In this document: positions 1 through 7,353 of the stretch, in pieces
Position numbering within the stretch: position 1 is the first letter of the stretch
Layout: each line of letters begins with the position of its first letter
DNA from: Candidatus Margulisiibacteriota bacterium
GTDB lineage: Bacteria; Margulisbacteria; WOR-1; O2-12-FULL-45-9
Length of the DNA: 12,416 bases
Reading direction: 5' to 3'
Assembly (NCBI GenBank): GCA_028714935.1
Contig: JAQTLJ010000022.1
Coordinates: forward strand, 1-12,416
Translations under genes and position numbers: made by a program
Notes under the pieces: model-generated
The model's database searches: none
Seen by the model: only the letters and a program-made list of their open reading frames with translations
Told to the model about the DNA's origin: nothing

Positions 1-27
1 TGCCATTCGGAAATTACGTTCCCTCAT

Positions 28-35
28 GGTAAAAT
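28..35 (+). promoter_or_regulatory. Extended -10 promoter of tRNA-Gln
   Basis: TGGTAAAAT-type sequence (TGn followed by TAAAAT at 30-35), 20 bases upstream of the tRNA. No good -35 is visible, which suits an extended -10 promoter. The same TGnTAAAAT form recurs before the tRNA cluster and before tRNA-Lys in this window. Confidence 0.5.
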
Positions 36-55
36 ACGCATGGATACTCGTAAAT

Positions 56-126
56 TGGGGGATCGTCTAACGGTAGGACCGCAGTTTTTGGAGCTGCTTA
101 TCGGGGTTCGAATCCCTGTCCCCCAG
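56..126 (+). tRNA. tRNA-Gln(UUG)
   Basis: Cloverleaf folded by eye. The acceptor stem TGGGGGA (56-62) pairs with TCCCCCA (119-125), with discriminator G126. The anticodon stem GCAGT/GCTGC encloses loop TTTTGGA, giving anticodon TTG. The T arm (102-118) has loop TTCGAAT. The 3' CCA is not encoded. A palindromic repeat begins two bases after the tRNA, followed by a GIY-YIG gene. Confidence 0.96.
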
Positions 127-127
127 T

Positions 128-260
128 CCCTCGACTCGGTCACTTCGTTCCCTCGCTCGGTACTTCGTCCTTTTCTTCCGAGGCGAGGTAAATCGAGCGA
201 CCCCGAGCGAACGAGTAGCGAGCTTGTCGAGCTACGAGTGAGTCGAGGGGGAGTCGAGAT
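128..260 (+). repeat. GC-rich palindromic repeat (copy A)
   Basis: A block made of CGAGCGA, TCGCTCG, GAGTCGAG and ACTTCG words. Its outer arms are inverted: CCCTCGACTC at 128-137 matches GAGTCGAGGG near 241-250, and several inner arms can also pair. The right part shares GAGCGA-C-CCGAG-GAACGA and GGAGTCGAG blocks with the repeat at 7371-7466, and shorter words with the one at 9583-9612. It has no coding potential of its own; a long open frame that crosses it merely translates the tRNA and the repeat. It fills the gap between tRNA-Gln and the GIY-YIG gene. Confidence 0.85.
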
Positions 261-262
261 TT

Positions 263-544
263 ATGTATTACGTTTATATCATCGAGTGTACCAACAAAGC
301 CTTATATACCGGAATAACGACTGATCTTGAACGGCGTTTTTATCAGCACCAGACCAGTCAAGGCGGGCACTACACCAGCTATAACCCAGGGGTGAAATTA
401 AGATATTCAGAAGAATGCCCAAATAGAAGTCTAGCAACGAAAAGGGAAGCGCAGATTAAGCGTTGGTCAAGGACAAAGAAGCTTGCTTTAATAAAAGGTG
501 ATAGGGGAATTCTAAAAGCAGCTTCAAGATGTAAAAGCAGATAA
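263..544 (+). CDS. GIY-YIG nuclease domain protein (UPF0213/YhbQ-like)
   Basis: The 93-residue product is a minimal single-domain GIY-YIG endonuclease of the YhbQ/YazA type. The degenerate GIY half is VYI at residues 4-6 and the YIG half is YTG at 15-17, followed by the family's T-D-L-E-R-R segment with the likely catalytic arginine at 24 or 25. H29 follows, and a later KREAQIKRW helix supplies the acidic metal ligand. The length is normal for the family. ATG 263 is chosen because the homologous region begins right there (MYYVYI) and GGGGGAG at 247-253 gives a good ribosome binding site; longer starts would only translate tRNA and repeat. Biological roles of the family are poorly known, with DNA cleavage or repair proposed. 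Its position after a tRNA and a palindromic repeat suggests a small selfish or homing-type unit, which is inference. Confidence 0.9.
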   Translation: MYYVYIIECTNKALYTGITTDLERRFYQHQTSQGGHYTSYNPGVKLRYSEECPNRSLATKREAQIKRWSRTKKLALIKGDRGILKAASRCKSR

Positions 545-602
545 AAACAGCTCCAGATTTTTTCAAATGCGGCCAGCCGACCCTTAACAAAAATAAATGC
601 TG

Positions 603-653
603 TTGACAGGCCTCATTTTCTTTGCAAGGATATTAACAAATCCGCACAGGAGG
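603..653 (+). promoter_or_regulatory. Putative promoter and SD of the lipoprotein operon
   Basis: A perfect -35 word TTGACA (603-608) lies upstream of the first lipoprotein gene. No good -10 sits at 17 bases; AGGATA (627-632) or GATATT (629-634) are the nearest candidates, so the promoter is tentative. A strong Shine-Dalgarno AGGAGG (648-653) stands eight bases before ATG 662. The rest of the 545-661 gap shows no gene or clear terminator. Confidence 0.4.
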
Positions 654-661
654 CATAAAAA

Positions 662-2056
662 ATGAGGCAGAAGTTCTTTATAGTTCTTGCTTTTTGTTTA
701 ACTCTTTTGTTGATACTTATTAATTCCGGTTGCGAAGAGAGCATCGAGCTGCCGACCACGACGACCATTTATACAACTTCAACCACGACGACCACCACCA
801 CTTCGACAACCGTTTTGGGCCAGGTGGCGGCGCCGGTGTTCACCGTTTTGCCCGGCAGCTATGAGGCTTATTCATTGAAGATCACGATCGAATGCCCCAC
901 GCCGGGCTCAGCTATCCATTACTCGTCCTTGACCGCGACCGGCGCGACTTCGCCGGATGCAGCTGCCACTTCTGTGACGATCAGCCGGTCAAGCTTGGTT
1001 TCCGCTTATGCGACCAAACCGGGCTATCAGACAAGCCCGACCGTTACCGGCAGTTTCGATCTCTGGTCCTGGCAGGGTGTTGGCGGCGGGATTAACGGGA
1101 GTGTTCGCGCGCTGGCGGTGGATAACACCGGCAGTTTATACGCTGGCGGCTATTTTAGCCTGGCGGGCCAAACGCCAGCAGCTTACATTGCGCGCTGGGA
1201 TGGCAGCAATTGGCATGATGTTGGCGGCGGGCTGGATGGCCCGGTGTTTTGCCTGGCATTTGATCCTGTCGGCAACCTGTACGTTGGCGGCACTTTTTCT
1301 TCCGCCGGCGGCGTACCGGCCAATAATATCGCCAGATGGACTGGTTCTGCCTGGGAGGCGCTGGGAACAGGCGTGGATGATATAGTTTATGCCCTGGCTT
1401 TTGACAACGCGGGCAATTTGTATGTTGGCGGCAATTTCCTCAATGCCGGCGGCGCGTCGGCCAATTATATCGCTAAATGGAATGGTGCAGCCTGGTCCGC
1501 TTTAGGGATAGGCGCGAGCAACACGGTGCGTGCTCTAGCCTGGGGCGCGAGTAACGGCTTGTATGCTGGCGGGGACTTTTTGACTGCCGGCGGGGCGACG
1601 GTCAATTACATTGCCAGATGGAACGGTACAGCCTGGTCCGATCTTGCCGGCGGCATGAACAACGGCGTTTTTGCGCTTTTGTACTGCAATGGGACGCTCT
1701 ATGCCGGCGGCGCTTTTGACGACGCGGGCGGCTATTACATTGAAAGGATCGCTGCCTGGGATGGCTCGAACTGGACCGAAGTCGGCGGTGGCGCGGACGC
1801 GGATGTTTATGCTTTGATCCAGTGGGACGGAATGCTGTACATCGCCGGCCTGTTTGATAATGCCGGTAACATCGAAACCAATCATGTGGCGCAGTTGGGT
1901 GGGGATTGGTGGGAACCGGTTGGCCCTGGAATGAACGCAAACGCAGCTGCTTTGGCGGTTGGCGGAGATGGTTTAGTATATTTGGGCGGTGTTTTCAACC
2001 AAACCAAGGATTCAATGCTTGCTGTACCCGGGATCGCCAGGTGGGGTAAAAGGTAA
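662..2056 (+). CDS. Lipoprotein with chitobiase C-terminal-like domain and seven-repeat propeller
   Basis: Exported 464-residue protein. A hydrophobic signal ends at an SGC lipobox with Cys24; Asn at -3 makes this lipobox weaker than those of its neighbours. A Thr-rich linker covers about residues 32-50. A chitobiase/hexosaminidase C-terminal-like beta domain (about 55-130, with PxFxxxPGSYE and TPGSAIHYS) follows. From about W135 to the end are seven repeats of about 47 residues, each with LYxGGxF, AGG, IARWxG and W-x-x-L/V-GxG. A leading WQGVGGG strand and a final IARWG suggest a circle closed by strand exchange. It is probably a surface-displayed binding or adhesion module; ligand unknown. 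First gene of a compact group (20-base gap to the next), with a close paralogue immediately downstream. No catalytic motif was recognised. Confidence 0.9.
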   Translation: MRQKFFIVLAFCLTLLLILINSGCEESIELPTTTTIYTTSTTTTTTTSTTVLGQVAAPVFTVLPGSYEAYSLKITIECPTPGSAIHYSSLTATGATSPDAAATSVTISRSSLVSAYATKPGYQTSPTVTGSFDLWSWQGVGGGINGSVRALAVDNTGSLYAGGYFSLAGQTPAAYIARWDGSNWHDVGGGLDGPVFCLAFDPVGNLYVGGTFSSAGGVPANNIARWTGSAWEALGTGVDDIVYALAFDNAGNLYVGGNFLNAGGASANYIAKWNGAAWSALGIGASNTVRALAWGASNGLYAGGDFLTAGGATVNYIARWNGTAWSDLAGGMNNGVFALLYCNGTLYAGGAFDDAGGYYIERIAAWDGSNWTEVGGGADADVYALIQWDGMLYIAGLFDNAGNIETNHVAQLGGDWWEPVGPGMNANAAALAVGGDGLVYLGGVFNQTKDSMLAVPGIARWGKR

Positions 2057-2076
2057 ATTGTTAAGGGGGGAGAGAC

Positions 2077-3489
2077 GTGAATATCAATAAAAATTTTGCG
2101 ATCATGATTGTCCTGGCATTGGGTTTTATCATTGCCGGCTGTGAGTCCGCCACAGTGCTGCCGACGACCTCGACCACCGATACAACGGTCATCACGGCTA
2201 CCACGACCACGACCACAGTCACGGGCCAGGTCGCGGCCCCGGTGTTTACCCTGGCGTCCGGCAGTTATGAAGCCGATACTTTAATCGTAACGATCGAATG
2301 CGCCACGCCGGGAGCGGAGATTTATTACACGGTTTATGGCCGGGCCGCTGCCGCGGCGGTCAGGGCCGCCGGCACAGGCAGGACAGAGATCGCCCTGAAC
2401 ACTTCTGCCTCGATCAGCGCGTATGCCGTAAAATCCGGCATGATGGATAGCGACCCTGCCAATGCTCAATATGATCTTTACGGCTGGGCCGAAATTGGCG
2501 GCGGGCTTGATGCGAATGCTTATGCAGTTCGGCCGGGCAGTCTTTGGATTGGCGGCGATTTTTCTGCTGCTGGCGGCGTGCCGGTGGCCAGGGTCGCCAG
2601 GTGGATCGGCAACACTTGGGAGGCGCTGGGGAGCGGTTGCGATGATTTAGTCACGGAGCTGGCTGTTGACAGCTCCGGGGATCTGTACGCCGGCGGCTAC
2701 TTCCTTAACGCCGGAGGCGTGCCTGCCAACCGCGTAGCTAAATGGAACGGCACGGTCTGGACCGCACTGGGGAGCGGACTGACCAGCCGCTGCCAGGCGC
2801 TGGGCGTTTATAATAATTATGTATATGCCGGCGGCGATTTTTCTGATGCCGGCGGCGTGGCTAACACCACGAACATTGCCCGCTGGAACGCCAACACTTC
2901 GGCCTGGGAAGCCATGGGGAGCGGCATGACCGGCGGTTATGTTTTCGGTATGAACATTGACTCGAGCGGCAATGTCTATATTTGCGGCAGTTTTAATAGC
3001 GGCAGCGTAAGCGGTGTGCCAGGCACAAATAATATTGCCAGGTGGAACGCGGCCGGTTCTGCCTGGGAAGCGTTGGGTAACGGGACTAATGGCACCACCT
3101 ATGCTGTGGCCTTCGGCGCGGCCGGCGACGTGTTTGTCGGCGGTTTGTTCAGCCAGGCCGGCGGCGTGCCGGCGAGTTATGTGGCGCGCTGGACCGGGAC
3201 TAACTGGGAAGCGCTGGGGAGCGGGCTCAACGGCCGCGTCAACACCCTGACTGTTGGCCCTTCGGGCGATCTTTATGCCGGCGGCCAGTTTACGCTAGCT
3301 GGCGGCGTTGCGGCCAATGGCGTCGCTAAGTGGAACGGCTCCAGCTGGTCAGCGGTGGGTGAGGGGACGGCCGGCACTGTAAGCGACCTCTGCTTTGGTG
3401 CTGACGAAAAATTGGTCGCGGTCGGCGATTTTGCAGTGATGGGCGGCCGGCCCGCCAGAAATGTCGCCCGCTGGGGCGTCAGGAAATAA
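2077..3489 (+). CDS. Lipoprotein paralogue with chitobiase C-terminal-like domain and seven-repeat propeller
   Basis: This 470-residue protein has the same layout as the upstream gene: signal ending IIAGC with a clean lipobox (Cys22), Thr-rich linker (about 30-50), chitobiase C-terminal-like domain (about 53-130, with TPGAEIYYT), then seven propeller repeats from about W137 to the end. Repeats carry LYAGGxF, AGGVPAN, VAKWNG and W-ALGSG. The start is GTG 2077, preceded by GGGGGGAGAG at 2065-2074; ATG 2104 would cut into the signal peptide. Stop-to-start gaps of 20 and 12 bases on either side indicate one transcription unit. The shared order of all modules argues for tandem gene duplication, followed by divergence (insertions in repeats 3 and 4). 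A structural or binding role at the cell surface is inferred; no enzyme motif is visible. Confidence 0.9.
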   Translation: MNINKNFAIMIVLALGFIIAGCESATVLPTTSTTDTTVITATTTTTTVTGQVAAPVFTLASGSYEADTLIVTIECATPGAEIYYTVYGRAAAAAVRAAGTGRTEIALNTSASISAYAVKSGMMDSDPANAQYDLYGWAEIGGGLDANAYAVRPGSLWIGGDFSAAGGVPVARVARWIGNTWEALGSGCDDLVTELAVDSSGDLYAGGYFLNAGGVPANRVAKWNGTVWTALGSGLTSRCQALGVYNNYVYAGGDFSDAGGVANTTNIARWNANTSAWEAMGSGMTGGYVFGMNIDSSGNVYICGSFNSGSVSGVPGTNNIARWNAAGSAWEALGNGTNGTTYAVAFGAAGDVFVGGLFSQAGGVPASYVARWTGTNWEALGSGLNGRVNTLTVGPSGDLYAGGQFTLAGGVAANGVAKWNGSSWSAVGEGTAGTVSDLCFGADEKLVAVGDFAVMGGRPARNVARWGVRK

Positions 3490-3501
3490 AGGGGGCGTAA
3501 C

Positions 3502-4893
3502 ATGAAGAAAATATTGATTGCCGGTCTGGTGCTTGCAGCGGCAACGGCCAGTTTTTTTCTGCTTGGTTGCGAGGAAGCGACCCAATTATCAAGTACGCTC
3601 ACGGTCATAAGCCGTGCACCGGCATTGAATGCCGCTGAAGTCCCGATCGCCGGCGCGATAACGATCTCCTTCAGCCAGTCGATTGACAATCGCTTGATGA
3701 ACGCCAATAACTTTTTAAGAGATTATGTTGAATACGGCGCCCAGCACACCGCCGGGACGCCCCGGATTGTCCTGTTCCAATGGTCAACTGAAGGCAAAAC
3801 CTTGACGCTCGGCATCAATAGCTGGTCATTATCTTCAACGTCTGGTTCGGCGGCCAAAGTTGTCCACCTGGTGCCGCGGGCAAATTTCAAGGATATTTTT
3901 GGCAATGCCATGACAGAAGTCCTCTGGCACTATTATCTGCCCGCCCCCGCGTCTACCACGACAACAACCGCCTCTACTACCACCACGACTCAATTTCCGG
4001 CCAGTAGTTGGTTCAAGGCAGGGCAGACCGGCTTTCCCGGGAGGGGTGCGCATACCGTGGTCGCCGGCAGCCTGAGCCAGGAAAAGCTCTGGGTGATCGG
4101 CGGCATAACCACCGGAGATACTATGCTGGGCGATGTTTGGTCAACCGCTGACGGGATTAATTGGGTGCGGGACACGGCCGTCGCGGAGTTCGGACCGCTG
4201 GCCGCCCATACCAGCGTGATCTTCAACAACAAGCTCTGGGTCATTGCCGGAATAAAAGATTCCAGTCTGCCGCTGGTTACTAACGAAGTCTGGTCCAGCG
4301 GCAACGGCGCCAATTGGACGCTGGCAGGCCGGGCTGGTTTTTTCGCCAGGTTTGGGCACAGCAGCGTGGTGCATAACGGAAAGATCTGGGTCCTGGGCGG
4401 CGCCGGTCCGCCACAGGCTACCAACGAGGTTTGGTCCAGCCCTGACGGCGTTAACTGGACGCTGGAAACTTTAGCCCCGTGGCCGGCGAGGTTTTACCAC
4501 AAGAGCGTTGTTTTTGACGGCAGGATCTGGGTGGTTGGCGGCTTTGATGGCTCCAACTGTTTCCGGGACGTTTGGCATTCGGTTGACGGCGTTACCTGGA
4601 CCCAGGCGACAGCAACGACTGCTTTTTCAGGCAGAATTAATTTTGCCCTGGCCAGCTATGATAGCAAACTCTGGGTGATCGCGGGCGTTGATCAGAACAG
4701 TCGGCCGCTAAATGACGCCTGGTACTCGGCTGACGGTATTACCTGGGCGCCGGCAACCCACAACGCGGGGTATGACCCCCGGATTTTCCCGGAGGTGGCG
4801 GTGTTCAAGAACAAGATCTGGCTGGTGGGGGGAGTCTGTGTTGAGCCGGTTGAAACTTTCTTTAATGACGCCTGGTACACGCCGGGGCCGTAG
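3502..4893 (+). CDS. Lipoprotein with Big_5-like domain and six Kelch-type repeats
   Basis: This 463-residue protein has a signal ending LLGC (Cys23). Residues about 33-150 resemble a Big_5/SbsA Ig-like domain (P-x-LNAAEVP, ITISFSQSID, HLVPRANFKDIFGNAM). A Thr-rich linker follows at about 151-165, then six Kelch-like repeats with R-x-x-H-x-x-V, KIWVxGG, N-E-V-W-S-S and DGxxW motifs, forming a likely beta-propeller. ATG 3502 has AGGGGG just upstream. It belongs to the same compact group as the two preceding lipoprotein genes and shares anchor and linker style with them, but its N-terminal domain and its repeat family differ. The last 32 bases overlap the end of the convergent minus-strand gene. 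Likely surface-exposed binding protein; partner unknown. Confidence 0.9.
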   Translation: MKKILIAGLVLAAATASFFLLGCEEATQLSSTLTVISRAPALNAAEVPIAGAITISFSQSIDNRLMNANNFLRDYVEYGAQHTAGTPRIVLFQWSTEGKTLTLGINSWSLSSTSGSAAKVVHLVPRANFKDIFGNAMTEVLWHYYLPAPASTTTTTASTTTTTQFPASSWFKAGQTGFPGRGAHTVVAGSLSQEKLWVIGGITTGDTMLGDVWSTADGINWVRDTAVAEFGPLAAHTSVIFNNKLWVIAGIKDSSLPLVTNEVWSSGNGANWTLAGRAGFFARFGHSSVVHNGKIWVLGGAGPPQATNEVWSSPDGVNWTLETLAPWPARFYHKSVVFDGRIWVVGGFDGSNCFRDVWHSVDGVTWTQATATTAFSGRINFALASYDSKLWVIAGVDQNSRPLNDAWYSADGITWAPATHNAGYDPRIFPEVAVFKNKIWLVGGVCVEPVETFFNDAWYTPGP

Positions 4894-7303
4894 CGGCTGT
4901 TATCCCGCTGCTGGTCAGTTCCACGTCGAAATAGCCAGAGATAGTACCGGTTAAAGTTTCTGAAGTGTGCGGTTGGCCTTGCTGGTTGGTATCGCGGGTG
5001 CCGGTGACGTTGGCTGAAAAAGTCCCGATCAGGCGATCACCGGCAGTCGTGGAATAGCTGGAGAAAGTTATAGTCCCCCCGTTTGAATCGAACCCGACCT
5101 CGGTGCCGTCATCAACATTGGTGATTGCCGGCGTGGAGTAGATTAGAGTAGCTTCGCCGATGCTTTGCTGGAAGACTTTGTCCCCTTCATTAAAATCATA
5201 AGGAACACCGGTCGAAGTGATGGTATTGGGGTCGGTTACTATGGAGATCATGTCGACATGGATATTGCCGGGCGCGCCTTCAGTGGCGGCGATCGCCGGC
5301 AGGTTGTTGCGGACGAATGGCGGCGAGCTGTAACTGCCGAAGCCGCCGACGATCGTGATCGGGCTAAAAGGATAGTCAGTGTTCTTGATCGTGACCGTTG
5401 CCTCAAAAGTGTCGACGTTGGGCGGGCCGGGCGTGGGGCCCAGGTTATAAGTAAAACTGATATCTTGGGAATTGTCGACGTTGGAAATAAGAATGGTCAG
5501 GATGTCATTGGCCGTGCTGCCGAAATTCCTAATGAGCAAAGGGCTGGAAAATTCGGTCGCGACACCGCCCCGATAAACAACGGCTTTGACGCTTGTTCCC
5601 GTCGACCCATAATTTGGAATGACAAATAAATAGGGATGGACATCATCAACCGTTTTACTCGGTGTAATAATGACCGCTCCGGTGGAAAAAGGCGGCATGT
5701 TATTAAAAGTGTTGTAGATAAAATTTGTTTTCAGATACTCCGGATCGACAGTCCGCCGGTCCAGCATGGTTTTATGGAATAATCCGGTGTTAAGGGTCAT
5801 CGGGTTTGGCTCGCCCGGGCGGAGCTCGCTGGCGACCGAATGCTCCATAGCGCGCTTCTTGACGTAATCAAAGTATACGTAAGGGAGCTTTTTATTGTAT
5901 TTAGAATCAAAAACGGCATCAAGCGATTGGAGCAGGGTCTCGTAAGGCGGTGAAATGCGGGCGGTGGTCGTGCCGCTGGCGACCAGGGCATCAATATCAG
6001 TTTTGGCCTGGGCCAGCACATCCTGCAAATACGAAAGCCGGTTTGAGCCGTAAACACGGCCGACATAAGCGAAAAAGTCCTGGTTGGCGTAACCGAAGGA
6101 GCTGGTTTTGCTGTTCGGCGCCAGCAGGAAGGATGACATTTTATGGATCTCCGTGGAGTTAACGGTCCGCACCTGCGGTTCCACCGCTGACTGGTCGATC
6201 GTCATGCCGTAAGTTGTGGCCATGCCTTCATCGAAGCCGTTGGTAGTGACGGAAGAGCCGATGTCATAGCCGCTCTGGATCGCGTGGAACATTTCATGGG
6301 CAAGGGAAGCCAGGACCGTCCCGTGCAGATCGGAAGCGGTATCATCAATGCGCTTGGGATCCAGTAATATCTGGCCGTAGCTAATGCCGAGCAGATCGAC
6401 GTTTTCATCGGCGTCCCCGGGCTGGAATTTGCTGCCGCCCGAAGTCAGATAAATGAAAAAAACCGCTTCGGTTGTGCCGGTAAAAAATGGGTCAATATTA
6501 GTAGTAATGTTTGGCTGCCTGAAGCCGGCCGCCTGGTAAATGGCGCCGGCGGCGGCGGCATTATCCGCCACCCGCGGTTTGACTACGGAATCGATCTGCG
6601 CGTCGGTCAGGCTGGCGGCGCTGATGCCCAGGATCCCGGCCACGACGTTGCGCAACTCCGTATCGGTTGAGTCATACCAGAGCATCCAGCGGTTGGTTTG
6701 CCAGGGCGGGTTTTGGGTGGAATAGATTTGCAGGGCGGAAGAACTGGATAAGGACGTCCTGATCGAAGGATTGTAGACCACGGTGAAGACCGCGTTTTGG
6801 GCAAAACCTTTAAGCTGTATTTTTAAGGTTGAGCCGGAGATCGTCCCGAGGACCGGGACAGAAGCCTGGTTGCTCGGATGATAGATCTTGGCATAGACAT
6901 ACGGCGGTTTTAATTTATTTGTTGGTATATTGGTCGAATTAAAAGGGATGGTAACTTCTACCGTGTTTGTTGTCGTTAAATTGCTGATCGCTTTGGTGTC
7001 GAATTGGTAGGCTTTGGAAACAAGAGTTTCGCCGCCCGAAAGCAGCGCACTGCTATCAACCGAAGTTTCGTTGATGGCTGGGTTGGCTCGGAGGCCTTTG
7101 GGGATACTGCCGGCCGGGACAACGACGCTAAAAAGCCCGTCCGGCGAAGTAAATGTCCCGCCGGTCAAGCCATCCTCAATGTAAGTTGGCTCGGTCGGCT
7201 GGGGGATGGAATCATCAATGGCAGGCTCTTCGACCACTTTTCCGCAGGCGGATAAAAATAACAGTACTATGAAGCAAAGAAACCAGAGGCGCTTTTTAAA
7301 CAT
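4862..7303 (-). CDS. Large lipoprotein, putative gluzincin-type metallopeptidase
   Basis: This 813-residue protein has a signal ending LSAC (Cys20). After a Pro/Glu-rich spacer comes a ZU5-like beta segment (GGTFTSPDG...VPAGSIPKG). The central region holds LAHEMFHAIQ with HEMFH at 336-340 and, 19 residues after the second His, Glu359 in FDEGMATTYG. This fits a zinc-metallopeptidase HExxH...E arrangement, with H336, H340 and E359 as probable ligands and E337 catalytic. C-terminal beta-rich regions include a final sheet-like domain (GGTITF...GTFSANV...GTISGYFDVEL). The last dozen residues (about TAATAPACTRRH) look like an unstructured tail encoded mostly within the overlap with the convergent gene. 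Exact peptidase family not recognised; secreted surface protease is inferred. ATG 7303 has no Shine-Dalgarno; a promoter lies only a few bases upstream. Confidence 0.88.
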   Translation of the reverse strand: MFKKRLWFLCFIVLLFLSACGKVVEEPAIDDSIPQPTEPTYIEDGLTGGTFTSPDGLFSVVVPAGSIPKGLRANPAINETSVDSSALLSGGETLVSKAYQFDTKAISNLTTTNTVEVTIPFNSTNIPTNKLKPPYVYAKIYHPSNQASVPVLGTISGSTLKIQLKGFAQNAVFTVVYNPSIRTSLSSSSALQIYSTQNPPWQTNRWMLWYDSTDTELRNVVAGILGISAASLTDAQIDSVVKPRVADNAAAAGAIYQAAGFRQPNITTNIDPFFTGTTEAVFFIYLTSGGSKFQPGDADENVDLLGISYGQILLDPKRIDDTASDLHGTVLASLAHEMFHAIQSGYDIGSSVTTNGFDEGMATTYGMTIDQSAVEPQVRTVNSTEIHKMSSFLLAPNSKTSSFGYANQDFFAYVGRVYGSNRLSYLQDVLAQAKTDIDALVASGTTTARISPPYETLLQSLDAVFDSKYNKKLPYVYFDYVKKRAMEHSVASELRPGEPNPMTLNTGLFHKTMLDRRTVDPEYLKTNFIYNTFNNMPPFSTGAVIITPSKTVDDVHPYLFVIPNYGSTGTSVKAVVYRGGVATEFSSPLLIRNFGSTANDILTILISNVDNSQDISFTYNLGPTPGPPNVDTFEATVTIKNTDYPFSPITIVGGFGSYSSPPFVRNNLPAIAATEGAPGNIHVDMISIVTDPNTITSTGVPYDFNEGDKVFQQSIGEATLIYSTPAITNVDDGTEVGFDSNGGTITFSSYSTTAGDRLIGTFSANVTGTRDTNQQGQPHTSETLTGTISGYFDVELTSSGITAATAPACTRRH

Positions 7304-7314
7304 GGCTTGACGGC

Positions 7315-7323
7315 ATTATAGCA
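7315..7323 (-). promoter_or_regulatory. Extended -10 promoter of the metallopeptidase gene
   Basis: On the minus strand this reads TGCTATAAT, an extended -10 with a perfect TATAAT at 7320-7315. A weak -35 (TGACGA, 18-base spacer) precedes it. The expected transcription start near 7308 leaves a leader of only about five bases before ATG 7303 and no Shine-Dalgarno. Confidence 0.6.
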
Positions 7324-7353
7324 TACTTCCTAAATTTTTCGTCAGCAAAATTA

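Noticed and set aside
128..260. CRISPR array or tandem repeat array
   Set aside because: Repeat words are irregular and inverted, with no evenly spaced direct repeats and unique spacers; no cas genes nearby.
40..324. 94-residue open frame across tRNA-Gln and the palindromic repeat
   Set aside because: It translates the tRNA and repeat out of frame with the GIY-YIG gene; no protein-like features.
1535..1940. Arg-rich minus-strand frames opposite the first propeller gene
   Set aside because: Produced by GC-rich repeats read antisense; composition is non-protein-like and the forward gene is well supported.
5165..5629. 154-residue plus-strand open frame inside the metallopeptidase gene
   Set aside because: Antisense shadow of a coherent 813-residue lipoprotein; no signal, start site or family match of its own.
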